DNA of 11,940 nucleotides from Limnovirga sp038203525 (GTDB taxonomy: Bacteria > Bacteroidota > Bacteroidia > Chitinophagales > Chitinophagaceae), in contig JBBRDW010000136.1 of the NCBI GenBank assembly GCA_038203525.1, positions 1 through 11,940 of the forward strand, read 5' to 3'. The notes under the pieces were generated by a model. It was not told the DNA's origin and did not search any database. It worked only from the letters and a program-made list of their open reading frames with translations. The first letter of the stretch is position 1. Every line of letters starts with the position of its first letter. Of this stretch, positions 8,148 to 11,940 are shown piece by piece. Made by a program: the position numbers and the translations under genes.

Positions 8148-8198
8148 GCACAAGAGTGCGACGCAACCGCCGATGCTATGAAAAGTTATTGCCGGGCT
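8148..8198 (-). repeat. Dispersed 51-bp repeat, copy 4 (right arm of inverted pair)
   Basis: Read on the minus strand it begins AGCCCGGCA, identical to copy 1, passes through CATAGCATCGGCG and ends in the core with one change (GC instead of GTAC context at 8148-8150). Spacing between box and core is 23 bases, as in copy 1. Confidence 0.8.
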
Positions 8199-8361
8199 AA
8201 AAAATGTCTTTGATTCGGTCTCTATTTAGCTTCTTCAAAAAAACAAAAATGGCAACCGGTTTAAATTAATTGTAGCCATTTAGTAGTAAATTTGAAAGCC
8301 TGCTCAAGAAGCTTGCGCAATTAGTTATTTTAGGCAACAAGCCAAAGTTTTTTATGGCATC

Positions 8362-8391
8362 TTCGTTGTGTCACTCACTTGTACGTTCGGA
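8362..8391 (+). repeat. Type II repeat core, first copy
   Basis: These 30 bases run from TTCGTTGTGTCACTC to ACTTGTACGTTCGGA and are identical to 11581-11610. The inner GTTGTGTCACTCACTTGTAC matches the type I core at 16 of 20 positions. The upstream TATGGCATCTTC resembles CATAGCATCGGCG of copy 4, so this appears to be a diverged subtype of the same family. Confidence 0.75.
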
Positions 8392-8487
8392 ACAATGGGC
8401 AGCTTAGCCTGACTAACAATGGCAACATTTAATTCAATTAGCAATATTTTGTATTTAACTTAAACAGATTCTAAACAAATAAAATGT

Positions 8488-8901
8488 ATGGTAAAGGCAA
8501 AAACTATAGAAACAACATTGAGCGTGTTAAGTTTTGTTGCAACTGTTGAAGACATTCAAAGACAATCTGATTGTCTCACCATAATAGATATTATGAAAAA
8601 CGTTTCAGGCTTTGAGCCTAAAATGTGGGGTACTGCAATAATAGGTTTTGGTAGCTATCATTATAAATATGAAAGCGGCCGCGAAGGTGATGCGCCACTG
8701 GTTGCATTTTCGCCAAGAAAAGCTGAGTTTGCACTTTACATTGCAAATTTTGAAGGCAAAGAAGCGTTGCTGAAAAAACTTGGAAAACATAATACTGCAA
8801 AGTCTTGTGTGTATATAAAAAAAATTGAAGACATTAATGTTGCGGTGCTGAAAAAATTAACTTTAGGTTCAATCAAACATTACCTTACAAAATACAAATA
8901 A
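8488..8901 (+). CDS. DUF1801 domain-containing protein
   Basis: This 137-residue cytosolic protein of unknown function carries the DUF1801 (YdhG-like) signature through most of its length. The diagnostic blocks are PKMWGTAIIGFGSYHYKYES, GREGDAPLVAFSPRKAE, LYIANFEGKEALLKKLGKH, SCVYIKKIEDIN and the C-terminal VLKKLTLGSI. The length is typical of the stand-alone family. ATG 8488 is chosen because the frame fits the family N-terminus; an ATG at 8484 is out of frame. The gene is intact and converges with the broken VOC gene, ending 87 bases from it. Members of this family have no settled biochemical role, so none is assigned. Confidence 0.92.
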   Translation: MVKAKTIETTLSVLSFVATVEDIQRQSDCLTIIDIMKNVSGFEPKMWGTAIIGFGSYHYKYESGREGDAPLVAFSPRKAEFALYIANFEGKEALLKKLGKHNTAKSCVYIKKIEDINVAVLKKLTLGSIKHYLTKYK

Positions 8902-8988
8902 GCTCCCTGGTTGCAGCTTTGTTAACGGTTGGTCAATCCCTTTTTTTACCCTGTAATAAAGTAAAGTGTATAACTAAAATAAATTTAT

Positions 8989-9379
8989 TTATTCTGTAAT
9001 CTCAATCCTGTTTTCTTCGGGATCGAGCACAACGCTTTCGTAATAACCATCTCCGGTAGTTCGGGGTTCGCCAATTATCGTAAAGCCATTGCTTCTTAAC
9101 TGTTCAGTTAAAAGATTTACGTTGCCTGGAGAGGCTGTGGAAACGGCAAAGTGTATCAGGCCTTTATACTGCTGCATTACGTTATTTGCGTTGCCTGGTA
9201 TATTGGGCGTCTGCATCAGTTCTAGCCTTGAGCCTTTTTAAAAAACTGATAAAATAAGAAGAGAAATTCTTAAACGGGTTAATGTATTTGGCATTTGCTT
9301 TTCCATTAAAATAAGTGCAGTAAAAAGTTTTCATCTTTTCGAGATCGTTGCACCAGATAGCTAGGTTTTCTATATGCAT
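8989..9379 (-). pseudogene. VOC-family (glyoxalase/bleomycin resistance-like) protein, frameshifted
   Basis: Two minus-strand frames together make one small VOC-superfamily protein of about 129 residues. The 5' part starts at ATG 9379: MHIENLAIWCNDLEKMKTFY, with the usual first-strand metal-ligand His2, and reads through YFISFLK. The 3' part gives GSRLELMQTPNIPGN, YKGLIHFAVSTAS, NGFTIIGEPRTTGDGYYES and the C-terminal VVLDPEENRIEITE with a probable ligand Glu. The two join at a plus-strand T5-A6 tract (9235-9245); one extra base there breaks the frame. Removing one A restores FLK-GSRLELM, the normal family connection. VOC proteins include glyoxalases, dioxygenases and antibiotic-binding proteins; the substrate is unknown. 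A homopolymer indel is also the commonest consensus error, so the gene may be intact in the organism. Confidence 0.85.
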
Positions 9380-9513
9380 AAAGTATTTTTATTTGCGGAT
9401 AAAGTTAATTTAGGTATTAAACGATCAAATGTTTTGCGTATTTTTTTGCAAAAGCAAATGCATAGCTTTAACCTGTTGTAACAACCACATTCTTAAACTG
9501 AAAATATTCCTGT

Positions 9514-11484
9514 ATGAAATGGTGTAGTCTTTTACGCTCAGGTTGGCTTTTGCTCATTTCCGCTTTGTCAAATGCACAATCTTCTTTTCCTTCAATAGAA
9601 CCGATTGGCTTTTCGAAAGTGGTGATTGACGATCAGTTCTGGCAACCACGCATTGAAAAAGTGGCGCTGGTTACTATTCCGGTTTGCATAGATCAAACAG
9701 CTGTTAAAACGCCACGAATAAGAAATTTTGAAAAAGTAGCAAGACATAAAGGCGAAAAACATGAAGGCATTTTTTATGATGACTCTGATGTGTACAAAGC
9801 ACTCGAAGCAATTGCGTATGCTTTAAAAGATCACCCTGATTTGACGGTGGAGAAAACGGCCGATGAATGGATCGATATTATTGCTGCTGCACAATTGCCA
9901 GATGGTTACCTCAACACGTATTTTACCTTAGGTGACCTAAACCAAAGGTGGACAGATATGAGCATGCACGAAGATTACAACGGCGGCCATCTAATTGAAG
10001 CCGCAGTTGCTTATTATCAATCTACAGGCAAAAGAAAATTACTCGATGTTGCCATTCGTTTTGCCGATCATTTTGATTCTTTGTTTGGACCCACAAAGCG
10101 CCACTGGGTTACCGGCCACGAAGAGCTGGAACTTGCGCTGGTAAAGCTTTATAAAACAACCGGTAATAATAAGTATTTAAAACTTTCCAACTGGCTGCTG
10201 GAAGAAAGAGGCCATGGTTATGCAAAAGGTTATACCTGGACCGACTGGAAAGATACCGCCTACGCTCAGGACAAAACAACAGTTAAAGAAACCAAAGAAA
10301 TAACCGGCCATGCAGTAAGAGCAATGTATTTATATACCGGTGCAGCCGATGTGGCTGCAGCAACAAATGATACCGGTTATATGCAGGCCATGAAGAATGT
10401 TTGGGAAGATGTGGTGTACCGCAATATGTACATCACCGGTGGCATTGGATCGTCTGGTAATAATGAAGGTTTCTCCGTTGACTACGATCTGCCAAACGAT
10501 CATGCTTATTGTGAAACCTGCGCGTCTGTTGGTATGGTTTTCTGGAACCAGCGCATGAATTTATTAACTGGTGAAAGCAAGTATATAGATGTGCTCGAAC
10601 GGAGTTTATACAACGGCGCACTCGATGGTTTATCCCTTAGTGGCGACAGATTTTTTTATGGCAACCCGCTTGCCACAAATGGCAATTACGAACGAAGAGA
10701 ATGGTTTGGCACGGCCTGCTGCCCGGCAAACATTGCACGTTTAATCGCTTCGCTGGGTAATTATATTTATGCAAAATCTGACGATGCCATTTGGGTAAAT
10801 CTTTTTGTTGGCAGCAACACAACCATACCGCTGGCAAAGGGCAATGTTTTTGTGCAGCAGCAAACCAATTATCCGTGGGATGGTAATATAAAAATCAATG
10901 TGTGGCCTGAGAAAAAAATGAAATATAAACTGATGGTGCGTATTCCCGGATGGGCCCAAAACCAGCCTGTACCAGGCGATACCTATCAATATCTTCAAAG
11001 GAGCAACCAGCATTTTACGCTTTCAGTAAATGGTCAACCAGCTCCTTATACCATGCAGGATGGTTATGCGGTTATTGAGAGGGAATGGAAAAAAGGTGAC
11101 TCGGTAAACCTTCAGCTGCCAATGGATATTAAAAGAATAATTGCTACCGATAAAGTAAAAGACGACCGCAACCGTGTTGCACTGGAACGAGGCCCCCTTG
11201 TGTATTGCCTCGAACACACCGATAACAATGGCGAAGCAATGAACATTATTCTACCCGACCAGGCCAACCTAGCTTCCACTTACAATGAAGAGCTATTAAA
11301 CGGTGTTGTAACCATTAGCGGCGAGGCAACGGTAATTAAACCAACTGCAGATGGCGCTGGCATACAAACCGTAAAACAAAACATTACGGCAATCCCCTAT
11401 TATGCCTGGGCCAACCGCGGGCAGGGCCAAATGCAAATCTGGATACCAAGAAAAGCTACGGGTGTAAAAATTGAAGCGAATTAA
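9514..11484 (+). CDS. Glycoside hydrolase family 127, beta-L-arabinofuranosidase (DUF1680)
   Basis: This exported enzyme probably removes terminal beta-L-arabinofuranose from plant or glycoprotein glycans, by the retaining cysteine mechanism known for Bifidobacterium HypBA1 (658 aa; 656 here). A signal peptide is visible: MKWCSLLRSGWLLLISALSNA, with likely cleavage after Ala21. An (alpha/alpha)6 barrel follows, with YDDSDVYKALEAIAY, QLPDGYLNTYF, YNGGHLIEAAVAYY and HWVTGHEELELALV. The active site is preserved: Glu318 in NNEGFS (HypBA1 Glu322), Glu334 and Cys336 in YCETCAS (Glu338, Cys340) and Cys402-Cys403 in GTACCPAN (Cys417 nucleophile, Cys418). Beta-sandwich sequence fills the C-terminus; there is no T9SS sorting domain or lipobox, so a periplasmic location is likely. 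It stands alone, without SusC/SusD or other GH genes in view. TAGCTTTA at 9463-9470 is a weak -7 candidate. Confidence 0.95.
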   Translation: MKWCSLLRSGWLLLISALSNAQSSFPSIEPIGFSKVVIDDQFWQPRIEKVALVTIPVCIDQTAVKTPRIRNFEKVARHKGEKHEGIFYDDSDVYKALEAIAYALKDHPDLTVEKTADEWIDIIAAAQLPDGYLNTYFTLGDLNQRWTDMSMHEDYNGGHLIEAAVAYYQSTGKRKLLDVAIRFADHFDSLFGPTKRHWVTGHEELELALVKLYKTTGNNKYLKLSNWLLEERGHGYAKGYTWTDWKDTAYAQDKTTVKETKEITGHAVRAMYLYTGAADVAAATNDTGYMQAMKNVWEDVVYRNMYITGGIGSSGNNEGFSVDYDLPNDHAYCETCASVGMVFWNQRMNLLTGESKYIDVLERSLYNGALDGLSLSGDRFFYGNPLATNGNYERREWFGTACCPANIARLIASLGNYIYAKSDDAIWVNLFVGSNTTIPLAKGNVFVQQQTNYPWDGNIKINVWPEKKMKYKLMVRIPGWAQNQPVPGDTYQYLQRSNQHFTLSVNGQPAPYTMQDGYAVIEREWKKGDSVNLQLPMDIKRIIATDKVKDDRNRVALERGPLVYCLEHTDNNGEAMNIILPDQANLASTYNEELLNGVVTISGEATVIKPTADGAGIQTVKQNITAIPYYAWANRGQGQMQIWIPRKATGVKIEAN

Positions 11485-11488
11485 AACA

Positions 11489-11518
11489 GGCAAAGAGGCA
11501 ACAAGGCAACGAGGCAGA
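11489..11518 (+). repeat. Short 8-bp tandem array, left arm
   Basis: Units AGGCAACA, AGGCAACG and AGGCAGAG follow directly after the GH127 stop codon. The 22 bases 11495-11516 are an exact reverse complement of 11718-11739 in the larger array downstream. Confidence 0.75.
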
Positions 11519-11580
11519 GACGCGGAGAAAAAAAGCAGCGAAGCATTATTTTGGGACCTGCAGCAAAACATTGTGAAGCG

Positions 11581-11610
11581 TTCGTTGTGTCACTCACTTG
11601 TACGTTCGGA
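11581..11610 (+). repeat. Type II repeat core, second copy
   Basis: Identical over 30 bases to 8362-8391. Its inner 20 bases (11582-11601) form an imperfect inverted repeat (16 of 20) with the type I core at 11780-11799. Confidence 0.75.
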
Positions 11611-11693
11611 ATTATATTGAGCAACTGGCAATTTTTAATCATTTTTACCAGATTGCTTTTTTTTAAGTGTTTTGACATTTGGGCTCGCATTAA

Positions 11694-11762
11694 TGCCTTG
11701 TTGCCCTGTTGCCTTGTTGCCTCGTTGCCTTGTTGCCTCCTCGCCTCTTGCCTCTTGCCTTG
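11694..11762 (+). repeat. 8-bp tandem repeat array TTGCCTYG, right arm
   Basis: Successive units read TTGCCCTG, TTGCCTTG, TTGCCTCG, TTGCCTTG, TTGCCTCC, TCGCCTCT and then 7-bp variants TGCCTCT and TGCCTTG. The array is opposite in sense to the short array at 11489-11518. Confidence 0.8.
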
Positions 11763-11779
11763 TTCCCTTTCTTCCTGCA

Positions 11780-11828
11780 GTACAAGAGTGCGACGCAACG
11801 ATGCTAAATTCCTGCATATTAGCCGGGT
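11780..11828 (-). repeat. Dispersed 51-bp repeat, copy 5
   Basis: Plus-strand GTACAAGAGTGCGACGCAAC (11780-11799) is a perfect core in reverse complement. The minus-strand CCCGGC box lies at 11822-11827, about 23 bases from the core, with TTTAGCATCG adjoining the core as in copies 3 and 4. Confidence 0.8.
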
Positions 11829-11889
11829 CAATAAAATTTCAAAATCGCCGCTAGGCACTGCATTAAATGGTTTACTCTCATTTTTGCTT

Positions 11890-11897
11890 TAGTTTTG
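11890..11897 (+). promoter_or_regulatory. Candidate -7 box for the downstream aminotransferase gene
   Basis: TAGTTTTG is a perfect match to TAnnTTTG. It lies 20 bases before the ATG at 11918, leaving a leader of about 13-15 bases. A TTTA at 11871-11874 is a possible but closely spaced -33 element. Confidence 0.5.
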
Positions 11898-11917
11898 CCC
11901 GCACAAAAAATTGAACT

Positions 11918-11940
11918 ATGAAGCCCATTCAGATGGTGGA
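11918..11940 (+). CDS. 5' end of a probable DegT/DnrJ/EryC1/StrS-family aminotransferase
   Basis: Only seven full codons are present: ATG AAG CCC ATT CAG ATG GTG, then GA (Asp or Glu). MKPIQMV(D/E) closely resembles the N-terminus MKxIQMVDLKxQY of PLP-dependent nucleotide-sugar aminotransferases of the DegT/DnrJ/EryC1/StrS family, which act in surface-polysaccharide and deoxy-aminosugar synthesis. A perfect -7 box upstream supports a real start here. The identification rests on eight residues and needs the adjoining sequence. Confidence 0.45.

Larger units (their letters stand above)
8040..8198. repeat. Head-to-head inverted pair of the dispersed repeat
   Basis: Copies 3 and 4 face each other across a 57-base centre (8091-8147). 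The 20-bp cores 8071-8090 and 8148-8167 are reverse complements with a single mismatch; the outer 31 bases pair only partly. Transcribed, the cores would form a strong stem with a 57-nt loop. The arrangement resembles paired REP (BIME-like) or MITE-like elements. It sits between divergent genes, so it is not placed as a simple terminator for either. Confidence 0.8.
7942..8487. other. Repeat-bearing intergenic region between divergent MBL and DUF1801 genes
   Basis: This 546-base gap holds three repeat copies: the inverted pair 8040-8090 and 8148-8198, and a type II core at 8362-8391. No protein gene, tRNA or obvious structured RNA was recognised in the remainder. Promoters for both flanking genes should lie here, but only imperfect TAnnTTTG-like boxes were found. 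Confidence 0.5.
11485..11917. other. Repeat-rich intergenic region after the GH127 gene
   Basis: Almost the whole gap is repeat: a short 8-bp array right after the stop codon, a type II core, an opposing longer 8-bp array and a type I repeat copy, listed separately. Open frames in it on both strands read through low-complexity repeat (Arg/Gln/Gly or Leu/Ala/Cys rich) and are not genes. Confidence 0.6.

Noticed and set aside
8040..8391. CRISPR array
   Set aside because: Repeats are inverted and unevenly spaced with only two or three copies, and no cas gene is present.
11481..11892. Several 60-125 codon frames on both strands after GH127
   Set aside because: They are translations of the 8-bp tandem arrays and dispersed repeats, low complexity in every frame.

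Overview
The window looks like chromosome from a member of the Bacteroidota, probably the Chitinophagaceae or a close relative. The evidence is an AT-rich sequence with few Shine-Dalgarno sites, several matches to the Bacteroidota -7 promoter box TAnnTTTG, a type IX secretion (T9SS) C-terminal sorting domain, an FGly-type sulfatase and a GH127 arabinofuranosidase. The genus is inference; no 16S gene is present.

Layout. Positions 1-144 hold the 3' end of a reading frame resembling a piece of a TIR domain (weak). gcvP, the glycine decarboxylase P-protein, is intact on the minus strand (365-3259). It diverges from rnpB, the RNase P RNA (about 3566-3915), which has a matching -7 box and a strong intrinsic terminator. 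Next come two damaged plus-strand genes for exported proteins: a lipoprotein sulfatase with two one-base frameshifts and a doubtful start codon (about 4160-5570), and a T9SS cargo protein whose signal peptide is split from its body by a frameshift and a TAG stop (about 5764-7049). An intact metallo-beta-lactamase-fold hydrolase follows on the minus strand (7108-7932), then a DUF1801 gene (8488-8901), a VOC/glyoxalase-like gene broken at a homopolymer (8989-9379, minus), and an intact exported GH127 beta-L-arabinofuranosidase (9514-11484). The window ends in the first codons of a probable DegT/DnrJ/EryC1/StrS aminotransferase (11918 onward).

The most unusual signal is between the genes. A dispersed repeat of about 51 bp ends in a 20-bp core, GTTGCGTCGCACTCTTGTAC, and carries a CCCGGC box at its other end. 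It occurs five times (3410-3460, 5592-5663 degenerate, 8040-8090, 8148-8198, 11780-11828). A sister form of the core occurs twice inside an exact 30-bp repeat (8362-8391, 11581-11610). Two copies form a head-to-head inverted repeat between the MBL and DUF1801 genes. Two others, with an inverted pair of 8-bp tandem arrays, build an interleaved inverted-repeat structure after the GH127 gene. This looks like a REP/MITE-like family.

The genes do not form one pathway. gcvP and rnpB are housekeeping. The sulfatase, T9SS protein and GH127 fit a polysaccharide-degrading lifestyle, but no SusC/SusD pair is present. Three broken genes beside long intact ones suggest local decay, although consensus errors in the assembly cannot be excluded from sequence alone.
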